From Candidatus Bipolaricaulota bacterium (GTDB lineage Bacteria > Bipolaricaulota > Bipolaricaulia > Bipolaricaulales > Bipolaricaulaceae): a stretch of 13,666 bases of DNA. The DNA lies in the NCBI GenBank assembly GCA_025060555.1, contig JANXBC010000029.1, positions 1-13,666 on the forward strand, written 5' to 3'. Every line of letters starts with the position of its first letter. The first letter of the stretch is position 1. Under the pieces are notes generated by a model, which saw nothing but the letters and a program-made list of their open reading frames with translations, did not search any database and was not told the origin of the DNA. This document shows, piece by piece, positions 6,272 to 13,666 of this stretch. The translations under genes were made by a program, and so were the position numbers.

Positions 6272-7312
6272 ATGGTGAGGATCGCTATTAACGGGTTTGG
6301 CCGAATCGGACGGGTCACCCTGCGTGTTTTGGCCAAGCGGGGTTGGCCTTTGGAGCTCGTGGCCATCAACGACCCCTTTCTTTCCCCGCAGACCGCCGCA
6401 CACCTGGTGAAATATGATACCGTCTATGGCCGAGCTTCTTTCTCGGTTTTGGCAAAAGAAAACGCTCTTTCGGTCGATGGGCGTGAGATCCGTTTCCTTA
6501 CGGAAAAAGACCCGGCTGCCCTCCCTTGGAAGGACCTGCGGATTGATGTGGTCATCGAATCCAGCGGTGCCTTCACCGATCCTGCATTGGCTGCTGGGCA
6601 TCTCAAGGCTGGGGCCAAGCGCGTTCTCATCTCCGCTCCCCCCAAAGGCGAGGAATCCGCAGACGTCCCGCAGATCCTTTGGCGCATCAACGAACATCAT
6701 TTCGATCCCAAGAAGCACCAGATCGTTTCCGCCGCTTCCTGCACGACTAACTCCCTGGGTCCGGTGGTCAAAGTCCTTCATGAGGCTTTCGGGATCGAGC
6801 ACGGGTTTTTGACCACGGTCCATGCGTATACGGCGGACCAGAGGCTTGTGGATTCACCGCACCGGGATTTGGCGCGGGCGCGGGCCGCGGGGGCTAACAT
6901 CATTCCCACCTCCACCGGTGCAGCTCGCTCCATCCCCATCATCTTCCCCGAGCTCAAGGGGAAGATGGACGGGATCGCCATGCGCGTTCCTGTTCCCTCG
7001 GGCTCTGTTTCTGACTTCGTGGCCAAGCTGAAGAAGCCCGCGGGAGCTTCAGCAAAGGAAGCCGTGGAGAACGTAAATCGCGCGTTTGAGGCGGCGGCGA
7101 AGGGCCCCTTGGGCGAGGTCATGGCCGTGACCCGCGACCCCATCGTCTCCTCCGATGTGCTGGGCGAAGACCACTCGGCAGTGGTGGCCTTGGCGTACAC
7201 CATGGTCCTCTCCACAGCCCTCGATGTGGTGAAGGTGCTTTCCTTCTACGACAACGAGTGGGGTTACTGCTGTCGGTTGGTGGATGTGGCCCAGTACATC
7301 GCCGGCCGCTAG
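6272..7312 (+). CDS. gap: glyceraldehyde-3-phosphate dehydrogenase (phosphorylating)
   Basis: Glycolytic enzyme oxidising glyceraldehyde 3-phosphate to 1,3-bisphosphoglycerate with NAD+. It has 346 residues. The N-terminal Rossmann fold begins VRIAINGFGRIGR, and Asp34 (AINDPF) at the end of the second strand favours NAD over NADP. The active-site Cys157 is in SAASCTTNS and His184 in TTVHAYT. The C-terminal SFYDNEWGY is present. The ATG at 6272 follows AAGGAG by 5 nt; the GTG at 6254 is an in-frame extension without family similarity. It is placed directly after pdxST, whose product PdxS also uses glyceraldehyde 3-phosphate. Erythrose-4-phosphate dehydrogenase is a related alternative, but the PdxST pathway does not need it. 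Confidence 0.96.
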   Translation: MVRIAINGFGRIGRVTLRVLAKRGWPLELVAINDPFLSPQTAAHLVKYDTVYGRASFSVLAKENALSVDGREIRFLTEKDPAALPWKDLRIDVVIESSGAFTDPALAAGHLKAGAKRVLISAPPKGEESADVPQILWRINEHHFDPKKHQIVSAASCTTNSLGPVVKVLHEAFGIEHGFLTTVHAYTADQRLVDSPHRDLARARAAGANIIPTSTGAARSIPIIFPELKGKMDGIAMRVPVPSGSVSDFVAKLKKPAGASAKEAVENVNRAFEAAAKGPLGEVMAVTRDPIVSSDVLGEDHSAVVALAYTMVLSTALDVVKVLSFYDNEWGYCCRLVDVAQYIAGR

Positions 7313-7994
7313 GTGGCTTTTGGGGTGGGTGGAGCTCCTCTTCCCACCCCATTGCCTTGTTTGCGGAAAAGGGTTAGGGGGGCTGGCCCCGCTCTGTGCT
7401 GACTGTTTCGCGGAAATTCGTCGGTGGCAGAAAGTCTGTGAGATCTGCGGGGTAGGGATCGGGCCGGGCTTGGACCTCTGTGAAGAGTGTGCTGTGGAGG
7501 CCAAGCCCTTCCTTTGGGCCAGGTCCATTGGGCCATATGAGGGGGTGTTACGGGCCCTCGTGTTCCTCGTGAAATACGAGGGTGAGCGGATGGTGGCGAA
7601 GCTTTTGGCCCAAGAGATGGCAAAACTTTTTTTGGGGGAGGTAGCGGTGGTGACGTGGGTTCCCCCGGATCCACTGCGTCTTAAACAACGGGGTTTCCAT
7701 GGCGCGGAACTCCTCGGCCGGGAGGTCGCCGAGGTCTTGGATCTGCCAGCCCAGCCTCTCCTCCGGAAGGTGGCCCATTCCCCCGAGCAAGTGGGCCGGC
7801 CGCGCGAGGAGCGGATCCGCGCCATGCACGGCCTTTTTGCCGCCACCCGCAAAGGGCACGGTGAATCCGTACTCCTTGTGGACGACGTCCTGACCACGGG
7901 CGCCACGGTGGCCGAAGGGGCCCGCGCCCTCCAGGAAGCGGGTTTTGGCGAGGTGGCCGTGCTCACCTGCGCTCGCACCGCGGGACGGGAGTGA
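7284..7994 (+). CDS. ComF-family phosphoribosyltransferase-like protein
   Basis: Up to 236 residues with a double zinc-ribbon N-terminus (Cys24, 27, 38, 41 and Cys52, 55, 66, 69, counted from 7284) and a C-terminal phosphoribosyltransferase fold with the PRPP-binding motif VLLVDDVLTTGAT (197-209). This is the ComF/GntX architecture. ComF is linked to DNA uptake in competent bacteria, but many members occur in genomes without known competence, so no pathway is claimed. The start is uncertain. ATG 7284 overlaps gap by 29 nt and has no good Shine-Dalgarno; TTG 7320, shortly after AGGTGG (7311-7316), would give the more typical short lead before LLFPPHC, and GTG 7329 is also possible. The stop overlaps the next start by one base (TGATG). 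Confidence 0.9.
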   Translation: MWPSTSPAARWLLGWVELLFPPHCLVCGKGLGGLAPLCADCFAEIRRWQKVCEICGVGIGPGLDLCEECAVEAKPFLWARSIGPYEGVLRALVFLVKYEGERMVAKLLAQEMAKLFLGEVAVVTWVPPDPLRLKQRGFHGAELLGREVAEVLDLPAQPLLRKVAHSPEQVGRPREERIRAMHGLFAATRKGHGESVLLVDDVLTTGATVAEGARALQEAGFGEVAVLTCARTAGRE

Positions 7995-8596
7995 TGGAGA
8001 TCAAAAAATTCGTGGTGGGCCCGCTTTTCACCAACGCCTACCTCCTTGTGGATGGAGGGGAGGCCGCCCTCATCGATCCGGGCGGCGCCTCCGCCGCACT
8101 CGAGTTAGCCCTCTCTCAGGTGAAGCTTCGCTACATCCTCCTCACCCACGGACATTTTGATCACGCGGACTATGCCGAGCTTTTTCGGGCCCGCACGGGG
8201 GCGCCCATCCTTTACCATCCCGAGGAAAAACCGACGTTCTGGGCCCTGGGCCGTACCCCACCCCCTTTGGAACGCACCTTGGCCGATGGAGATCGGCTTC
8301 CCTTGGGTGGGGAGGAACTTTTGGTTTGGCACTTGCCCGGCCATTCCCCCGGTTCCATAGCCTTCCTTTGGGAGAAGGGGAAGAACGTTTTTGTGGGGGA
8401 TGTGCTTTTTGCGGGTTCTGTGGGAAGAACGGATCTTCCCGGCGGCTCCTGGCAGGATCTTTCCCGTTCTCTTTCCCGCCTTCTTACCCTAGGCGCAGGC
8501 TGGCGGATCCTCCCTGGGCATGGCCCGGCTACGGATCTTGACCACGAAAAGGAGCATAATCCATTTTTGCGGGAGCTTGCGCATGGGCGCGCTTGA
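7994..8596 (+). CDS. MBL-fold metallo-hydrolase, glyoxalase II-like
   Basis: A 200-residue metallo-beta-lactamase-fold hydrolase of the compact glyoxalase II-like (YcbL) type. Metal ligands are all present: THGHFDH (His52, His54, Asp56, His57), His117 in HLPGHSPGS, Asp136 in FVGDVLF and His176 in ILPGHGP. SVGRTDLPGG (142-151) is typical of this subgroup. The protein lacks the C-terminal substrate domain of classical glyoxalase II, so the thioester substrate cannot be assigned. ATG 7994 is preferred; GTG 7991 would add one residue. The last 14 nt overlap dnaG. It sits between gap/comF and the primase gene, which is not part of the standard primase operon. Confidence 0.92.
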   Translation: MEIKKFVVGPLFTNAYLLVDGGEAALIDPGGASAALELALSQVKLRYILLTHGHFDHADYAELFRARTGAPILYHPEEKPTFWALGRTPPPLERTLADGDRLPLGGEELLVWHLPGHSPGSIAFLWEKGKNVFVGDVLFAGSVGRTDLPGGSWQDLSRSLSRLLTLGAGWRILPGHGPATDLDHEKEHNPFLRELAHGRA

Positions 8597-10280
8597 GGAG
8601 ATCAAAGCGCGGGTGAACATCGTGGATCTCATCGGCCGCTATGTGGTGTTGAAGCCGGCCGGCAAGAACTACAAAGCGCGCTGTCCCTTCCATCCCGACG
8701 ATACGCCCTCCCTCATGGTCTCCCCGGAAAAGGGGCTTTGGCACTGCTTTGGCTGCGGCGCCGGCGGTGACGCCATCGGATTTGTAATGCGCATCGAACG
8801 CCTCTCCTTCCAGGAAGCTTTGGCCAAGCTGGCCCAGGAGCTCGGTGTGGAACTCCGCTCCGAAAGCAGTGGAAAAAATCGCCTTTGGCAGGTGAATCTC
8901 GAGGCTCTCCGCTACTTTCAACGCGAGCTCCGTGGGGTGGCAGGCGAAAAGGCGCGTGCTTACCTCCTTTCCCGGGGGATCGGCGAGGCCGTTTGGGATA
9001 AATGGGGTTTGGGTTATGCTCCCCCCGCTTGGGATGGGCTTCTGCGGGCTCTGAGCCGATTCGGTGTGCAAACCCTTTTGGACCTGGGCCTTCTTGTGCT
9101 TGGGGAACGCGGTCCGTATGACCGCTTCCGCGACCGCGTGATTTTCCCCATCCGCGATGAGCAGGGGCGCGTGGTGGCCTTCGCCGGCCGGGCCTTCGAG
9201 GGCGAACCCAAATACCTCAACACCCCGAACACCCCGCTTTTCACGAAGGGTACAGTCCTTTATGGGTTGGACCTGGCGAAGGATGCGATGAGGTTGAGGG
9301 GCCGCGCGGTGGTAGTGGAGGGATACACCGATGTCATCAGCCTCCATACCGCGGGGATCGAAGAGGCTGTGGCCTCCATGGGCACCGCTCTCACCGAGGA
9401 TCAAGGCCGCCTTCTTTCCCACTATACGGAAGAAGTGATCATCGCCTACGACCGCGATGCCGCTGGCGAGGCTTCGTCTCTGCGGGGGATGTTCATCCTC
9501 CACAAAGTGGGGCTGCGGGTACGCGTGGCTTCTTTCCCCCCGGGGGAGGACCCGGACTCCTTTGTGCGCAAAGCCGGGAAAAAAGCGGTGGAGGAAATCC
9601 TCGCCCAAGCCCAGCCATTTCATGAGTTCTTCTTAAGTACTTTGGCCAACCGGCACGATCTTTCTCGCCTGGATGGCAAAGAAGCCCTTCTCCGCGAAGC
9701 CCAAACTTTTTGGCCGGAGATCAAAAGCTCCGTGCTAAAAATGGAGATCGTCCATAGATTTTCTGACCTGTTGCGGATCCCTCCCGAGGAGGTTCAGGAG
9801 GCTTTGCGGGGAGTAGCACGGCCGGTACCCAAGGAAGAGGCAGGGGTTTCCCTTACCCCTGAGGATTTGGTGATGAAATTCCTCTTGGAGGGGAAAGTCC
9901 CGGAGAGGGTGGTTCCTGAGCTTGTTTCTGAGGAGCGGCGTTTTTCTCCGGTGTATCGGGAGGTGGTGCGGCGGTGGGCCGAGCGCTGGAGCACGGGGGA
10001 GCGTGTCTCCCCGGCGGAGTTGGTGCCCAGCCTTTCGCCGGAAGCAGCCGCGAGGGTCTCGCGCTTGCTTCTTCTGGATCTAAAAGTTGCCAACGAAACC
10101 CAGGCTGTAGAAGAGGCCTTGGTGCGCTTCTTTTATCTTCCGCGCATCGAGGAGCGCATGGAGGAAGTGAAACGCGCTCTGCGGGAGGCGGAGAAGCGCG
10201 CGGACAGTGAGGCCGTGCGCCGCCTTACCCTGGAGTTCCAAAGACTTTGCCGAGAGCGGTTTGAGCTCATGCGGAGGTGA
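8583..10280 (+). CDS. dnaG: DNA primase DnaG
   Basis: RNA-primer synthase for chromosome replication; 565 residues. The N-terminal CHC2 zinc finger has Cys34, His37, Cys55 and Cys58 (CPFH...CFGC). The catalytic core contains PYDRFRDRVIFPI (178-190), then the TOPRIM motifs EGYTDV (Glu246) and AYDRDAAG (Asp290, Asp292). A helical C-terminal region, expected to bind the DnaB helicase, extends from about residue 420. The start at 8583 begins MGALEEIKARVNIVDLIG, the normal primase N-terminus, with GGGAG 7 nt upstream, and it overlaps the previous gene by 14 nt. The frame is open further upstream to 8520, but that part is inside the hydrolase gene and not primase-like. The stop lies next to rpoD. 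Confidence 0.98.
   Translation: MGALEEIKARVNIVDLIGRYVVLKPAGKNYKARCPFHPDDTPSLMVSPEKGLWHCFGCGAGGDAIGFVMRIERLSFQEALAKLAQELGVELRSESSGKNRLWQVNLEALRYFQRELRGVAGEKARAYLLSRGIGEAVWDKWGLGYAPPAWDGLLRALSRFGVQTLLDLGLLVLGERGPYDRFRDRVIFPIRDEQGRVVAFAGRAFEGEPKYLNTPNTPLFTKGTVLYGLDLAKDAMRLRGRAVVVEGYTDVISLHTAGIEEAVASMGTALTEDQGRLLSHYTEEVIIAYDRDAAGEASSLRGMFILHKVGLRVRVASFPPGEDPDSFVRKAGKKAVEEILAQAQPFHEFFLSTLANRHDLSRLDGKEALLREAQTFWPEIKSSVLKMEIVHRFSDLLRIPPEEVQEALRGVARPVPKEEAGVSLTPEDLVMKFLLEGKVPERVVPELVSEERRFSPVYREVVRRWAERWSTGERVSPAELVPSLSPEAAARVSRLLLLDLKVANETQAVEEALVRFFYLPRIEERMEEVKRALREAEKRADSEAVRRLTLEFQRLCRERFELMRR
10273..10277 (+). promoter_or_regulatory. Shine-Dalgarno site of rpoD at the end of dnaG
   Basis: GGAGG in the last dnaG codons is 5 nt from ATG 10283 and only 2 nt from ATG 10280 (GTG 10277 overlaps it). 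The spacing favours 10283 as the rpoD start. Confidence 0.65.
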
Positions 10281-10282
10281 TG

Positions 10283-11341
10283 ATGGGGCCGGGGGAGAAC
10301 GAGAAGAACCCGGGAGAGCCCGAAGGGTTAGCTGCGGGGGAGTCCGACGAGGAACTGATGGGACTGATTCCGTTCCTCGTGGAGATGGCCGAGGCCGAGC
10401 CTGAGGAAGAGGAGCGGGCTCAAGACCCCATCCGCACCTACATCCAGGAGATCAGCCGCATCCCCCTCCTCACCAAAGAGGAGGAGGTGGAGCTTTCGCA
10501 AAAGATCGAGGCTGGCCGGGAGGCCGCACGGCGATTGGCCCACGAAAAAGACTTGTCGCCAGAGGAAAGGGCCCGCCTGGAGGAACTCGTGTGTGAGGGC
10601 CGCATTGCCCGCGAGAAAATGGCGGCATCCAATCTCCGCCTTGTTGTCTCCATCGCCAAGCGCTACATGCACCGTGGCCTTTCCTTTTTGGACCTCATCC
10701 AGGAGGGGAACATCGGCCTTATGCGGGCCATCGAGAAATTCGATTGGCGAAAAGGTTTCAAGTTCTCCACTTATGCCACCTGGTGGATCCGCCAGGCCAT
10801 CACCCGGGCTATCGCTGATCAGGCCCGCACCATCCGCGTTCCCACGCACACCATGGAAGCTATCCAGGAACTGCAGAGGCTTCGCCAAGAGTACATGCGG
10901 GAGCATGGTGTTCCCCCTACTTACGAGGAGTTGGCTGAACTTTTGGGTACGAGCGTTGATCGGGTGAAGAAACTGGAGCGTGCGCTTATGCCCACCACCT
11001 CTCTAGAGCGCCCGCTTTCCGAGGAGGACGAGGAGACGCTGGGCGATTTCATCCCCGACGAGAGCGTGCCTTCCCCCGTGAAAGAAGCGCTGAAGGCGCG
11101 CCTTAGGGAAGACCTGCTCCGAGCCCTTCAAGAGCTGGAACCGCGGGAGCGCGAAATCCTCGAGCTCCGCTATGGCCTTCGCGATGGGCATCCCCGCACG
11201 CTGAAGGAGGTGGCCACTCATTTCGATATCACGCGGGAACGCGTGCGGCAGCTCGAGCTCAAGGCCCTAGAGAAACTGAAATACCCCGCACGGCAGCGTT
11301 CCCTGCGTTATCTATACACCCTCCTTCTTTCCGAAGAATGA
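10283..11341 (+). CDS. rpoD: primary RNA polymerase sigma factor (RpoD/SigA)
   Basis: Sigma-70 family factor of 352 residues directing RNA polymerase to housekeeping promoters. After a short acidic N-terminus (1-47, with runs of Glu; no obvious full region 1.1) come region 1.2 (DPIRTYIQEISRIPLLTKEEE, about 48-80), region 2 (about 115-190, with the -10-recognising FSTYATWWIRQAITRAI), region 3 (about 195-270) and region 4 (about 280-340), with the helix-turn-helix TLKEVATHFDITRERVRQLE. The position right after dnaG matches the primase/sigma operon of many bacteria and supports a group 1 (essential) factor over an alternative group 2 one. The stop overlaps the miaA ATG by 4 nt (ATGA). Confidence 0.95.
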   Translation: MGPGENEKNPGEPEGLAAGESDEELMGLIPFLVEMAEAEPEEEERAQDPIRTYIQEISRIPLLTKEEEVELSQKIEAGREAARRLAHEKDLSPEERARLEELVCEGRIAREKMAASNLRLVVSIAKRYMHRGLSFLDLIQEGNIGLMRAIEKFDWRKGFKFSTYATWWIRQAITRAIADQARTIRVPTHTMEAIQELQRLRQEYMREHGVPPTYEELAELLGTSVDRVKKLERALMPTTSLERPLSEEDEETLGDFIPDESVPSPVKEALKARLREDLLRALQELEPREREILELRYGLRDGHPRTLKEVATHFDITRERVRQLELKALEKLKYPARQRSLRYLYTLLLSEE

Positions 11342-12255
11342 CGGTTCTCCTTCTTTTTGGGCCTACAGCGGTAGGAAAAACTCGCGTGGCCGCGGATGTG
11401 GCGGAAAAAGTGGGTGCGGAGGTCATCTCCGCCGACGCACGCACGATTTTTCGAGAGCTTGTCGTTGGCGCCGATCGCCCACCCCCTGAGATCCTCGCGC
11501 GTGTTCCCCATCATTTGGTGGGCGTGCTTCTCCCGGATGCCCGCTACGATGCCGCGCAGTTTCGGGCGGACTGCGAACGGCTTGTGGCGGAGATCCACGC
11601 ACGGGGAAAACGCGTGGTCATCGTGGGCGGAAGCACCCTATACGTTCGGGCCCTAACACGGGGCCTTTTCCCCGGCCCGGCCAGGGATAAAAAGCTTCGC
11701 GCGGAACTCGCGCGACTTCCTACCCATGTGCTTCGGGAAGAGCTTGTCCGTGTCGACCCACGGAGCGCGGAGAAGATCCATCCCAGGGATCGGGTGCGCA
11801 TGATTCGAGCGCTGGAGGTTTTTCGCCTCACCGGGAAGCCCATTTCCATGCAATGGGGGCAAGAGAAGCCTTTTCCCTGGCCGCTTGTCAAAGTGGGGCT
11901 TATCTGTGCGCGGGCGGAACTTTACCGCCGCATCGAGGCGCGAGTGGAACGCATGTTCAAAGGAGGATTGGTGGAGGAGGCCCGCCGCCTTTGGGAGATG
12001 AACCTTCCCGAGGACGCCCCAATCCTTCGTACCATCGGGTATCGCGAGCTTTTTGGGTATTTTCGTGGTGAATACGATTTGGCCGAGGCCAAGCGTCGCA
12101 TTATTCGCAACACTAAAGATTATGCGCGCAGACAGCTCGCGTTTTTTCGGGCCGAGGAGGACGTAGTCTGGTTAGATGTCACCGGGAAAACCACAGAGCA
12201 AGTGGTTGAAGAAGTGCTTAGAGTTTGGCGTGCGCATGACCCCAGCCTAAAATGA
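11338..12255 (+). CDS. miaA: tRNA dimethylallyltransferase MiaA
   Basis: Transfers a dimethylallyl group to A37 of tRNAs that read codons beginning with U. The 305-residue length is normal. The P-loop is GPTAVGKT (8-15). VISADARTIF (29-38) stands where most members have a D-S-x-x-(I/V)-Y segment, and the usual GTAKP is replaced by GADRPP (44-49). VPHHLVGVLLPDARYDAAQF (56-75), IVGGSTLYVRAL, IHPRDRVRMIRALEVF, RTIGYRELFGY and YARRQLAFFR are recognisable family blocks, so identity is firm although the N-terminal part is divergent. The catalytic Asp33 is kept. ATG 11338 overlaps the rpoD stop, and the gene ends in a 4-nt overlap with nnr. Confidence 0.93.
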   Translation: MTVLLLFGPTAVGKTRVAADVAEKVGAEVISADARTIFRELVVGADRPPPEILARVPHHLVGVLLPDARYDAAQFRADCERLVAEIHARGKRVVIVGGSTLYVRALTRGLFPGPARDKKLRAELARLPTHVLREELVRVDPRSAEKIHPRDRVRMIRALEVFRLTGKPISMQWGQEKPFPWPLVKVGLICARAELYRRIEARVERMFKGGLVEEARRLWEMNLPEDAPILRTIGYRELFGYFRGEYDLAEAKRRIIRNTKDYARRQLAFFRAEEDVVWLDVTGKTTEQVVEEVLRVWRAHDPSLK

Positions 12256-13666
12256 TGGCCATGCTTCCTGTGCTTTCTTCGCAGACCATTAGGGAATTAG
12301 ACAAGAGGTCGGAGGCGTTGGGTATTCCTCCCCTTCTCCTCATGGAGTCTGCGGGGCGAGGTGCGGCTGAAGAGGTCAGAAAGTGGCTTTCAGACGTGCG
12401 CGGCCGAAAAATCCTTGCCCTTTGTGGAAAAGGCGGGAACGGCGGCGATGCCCTTTGCGCCCTTCGTTACCTTGGCCTGTGGGGCGCAGCTGTGCGCGCC
12501 ATCGTCCTGGGCCAGCCTTCCGGAGCCACCGCCACGCAGCTTCAGGCTTTTTCCGCGACTTTTCCGGAGCAAGTGCAGATCGTGGAGAACGAGCAGGAGC
12601 TTAATGCCCTGCGGGATTGGCTAGCTTGGGCGGAGATAGTTTTGGACGGCATTCTGGGCGTAGGAGGACAGGGGCCGGCTCAGGGATTGCCTCAAGCGGC
12701 GATCGAACTCCTTACTAATTTCTCCGGCTTGGTGGTGGCCATTGATCTTCCCTCCGGGGTTTCCCCGGATTCCGGTAAAGTCTTGGGCCCAGCGGTCCGC
12801 GCACATCTCACCTTGGCCATGGCTAGCTTAAAACCTTGTCATCTTCTGCCACCGGCTGCAGAACTATGTGGCGAGGTGCGGGTAGTGGAAGTAGCTTATC
12901 CTCCTGCAGTGTGGCAGGGCATTTCTCCCCTTGCGGAGATCCTCACCGACGAATATTGTGCCTCCCTTCTCCCTGGCCGGCCAAAATTCGGTCATAAAGG
13001 GACCTTTGGTCGGGTATTGGTCGTGGCCGGCTCGGTGGGCATGGCCGGGGCAGCGGCTCTTTGCGCGGAGGGGGCATTGCGTGCTGGCGCTGGTCTTGTC
13101 CACGTGTTAACCCCTGAGCCCGTTTTTCCCATCGTGGCCGGACTTCTTCCTGAGGCTTTGGTTCACCCAGGACCAGCAGACCAGGATGGAACTTTTGCTC
13201 CTGAGGCCGCGGAAGAGGCCCTCACCTTGGCGGCCGGGATGGACGTGGTTGTGATCGGTCCGGGCATAGGACGCGCGCCAGGTCCGGCGGAGGTGGTGCG
13301 GGCCCTTTTCACAGAGAAGATCCCAAGACTTGTGCTTGACGCTGATGCTTTGTTTGCGCTGGCCCAAGACAAAAAACTCCTGCGCCGGCGGCACGGAGAG
13401 CTCGTGCTCACCCCACATCCCGGCGAATTTGCGCGCTTCGTAGATGCTCCCCCAGAGGAGGTCGTCTCGGAAAAAATCCAGTGGGTACGGGAAAAAGCGC
13501 GGGAGTGGAAGGCTGTGGTGGTGCTGAAGGGGCCGCCCACGGCCATCGCCGATCCCGCGGGGAAAGTTTTCCTCAACACCACGGGGAACACGGCCCTGGC
13601 CCACGGCGGCTCCGGCGACGTTCTGGCGGGCCTCATCGCCGGCCTCTGGGCGGGCGGGATCGCCCC
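12252..13666 (+). CDS. nnr: bifunctional NAD(P)HX epimerase/dehydratase, 3' end beyond window
   Basis: Metabolite-repair enzyme that epimerises and dehydrates hydrated NADH/NADPH back to the active cofactors. I read 471 uninterrupted codons to the window edge. The N-terminal YjeF_N epimerase part (about 1-215) has QTIRELDKRSEALGIP, ILALCGKGGNGGDALCALRYL (54-74) and AIDLPSGVSPDSG (163-175). The C-terminal ribokinase-like dehydratase part (from about 230) has PKFGHKGTFGRVLVVAGS (244-261), TPHPGEF and HGGSGDVLAG (451-460) with the catalytic Asp456. Only the last part, roughly 30-50 residues in this family, should be missing. ATG 12252 overlaps the miaA stop (ATGA); ATG 12255 and ATG 12261 are alternatives and none has a good Shine-Dalgarno. 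Small departures from usual motifs are KGGNGGDA (commonly GNNGGDG) and LMESAG (commonly LMENAG). Confidence 0.92.
   Translation, partial: MMAMLPVLSSQTIRELDKRSEALGIPPLLLMESAGRGAAEEVRKWLSDVRGRKILALCGKGGNGGDALCALRYLGLWGAAVRAIVLGQPSGATATQLQAFSATFPEQVQIVENEQELNALRDWLAWAEIVLDGILGVGGQGPAQGLPQAAIELLTNFSGLVVAIDLPSGVSPDSGKVLGPAVRAHLTLAMASLKPCHLLPPAAELCGEVRVVEVAYPPAVWQGISPLAEILTDEYCASLLPGRPKFGHKGTFGRVLVVAGSVGMAGAAALCAEGALRAGAGLVHVLTPEPVFPIVAGLLPEALVHPGPADQDGTFAPEAAEEALTLAAGMDVVVIGPGIGRAPGPAEVVRALFTEKIPRLVLDADALFALAQDKKLLRRRHGELVLTPHPGEFARFVDAPPEEVVSEKIQWVREKAREWKAVVVLKGPPTAIADPAGKVFLNTTGNTALAHGGSGDVLAGLIAGLWAGGIA

Noticed and set aside
5726..6823. 365-codon open frame on the minus strand
   Set aside because: Antisense to pdxT and gap, both of which have intact catalytic residues; the product shows no recognisable domain.
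7049..7978. 309-codon minus-strand open frame, rich in Arg, Ser and Pro
   Set aside because: Antisense to gap and the ComF-family gene; its composition is typical of a shadow frame.
8529..9623. 364-codon minus-strand open frame
   Set aside because: Wholly antisense to dnaG and the end of the hydrolase gene; no motif or start signal supports it.

Overview
This looks like an ordinary, densely packed core-genome segment from a GC-rich bacterium. There is no sign of phage, insertion sequences, CRISPR or other mobile DNA. Genes abut or overlap by a few bases almost everywhere, and TTG/GTG starts seem to be in use. The DXP-independent vitamin B6 route (PdxS/PdxT), a bacterial RqcH (NFACT) protein and the GC-rich, compact layout would suit a thermophilic or little-cultured bacterial lineage. 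The sequence does not let me name a phylum. Bipolaricaulota/Acetothermia-like bacteria are one guess and nothing more.

Left arm (1-3844, minus strand): a four-gene run reading leftwards, rqcH - M50 membrane protease - tig - clpP. An ATG lies directly after the clpP stop at the window edge, so the run probably continues, perhaps into clpX. These genes share a theme: tagging of stalled nascent chains (RqcH), ribosome-bound folding (trigger factor), and proteolysis (ClpP and an intramembrane metalloprotease).

Centre (3845-4802): a 173-bp divergent intergenic region, then a lone plus-strand gene for a small PKD-domain lipoprotein of lower GC, closed by a clear intrinsic terminator. A tRNA-Thr(CGT) gene follows.

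Right arm (4831-13666, plus strand): one continuous run with almost no intergenic space and no terminator that I can see: pdxS - pdxT - gap - comF-family - MBL-fold hydrolase - dnaG - rpoD - miaA - nnr (cut by the window end). It joins PLP synthesis and glycolysis (both use glyceraldehyde 3-phosphate) to a version of the macromolecular-synthesis operon (primase plus primary sigma factor), then to a tRNA modification enzyme and an NAD(P)HX repair enzyme. The tRNA ends only 28 nt before pdxS and may be the leader of the same transcript.

The points most worth a second look are: an Asn codon where ClpP normally has its catalytic Asp; the RqcH/trigger factor/ClpP linkage; a trigger factor with a shrunken PPIase domain; and the gap/nnr linkage.
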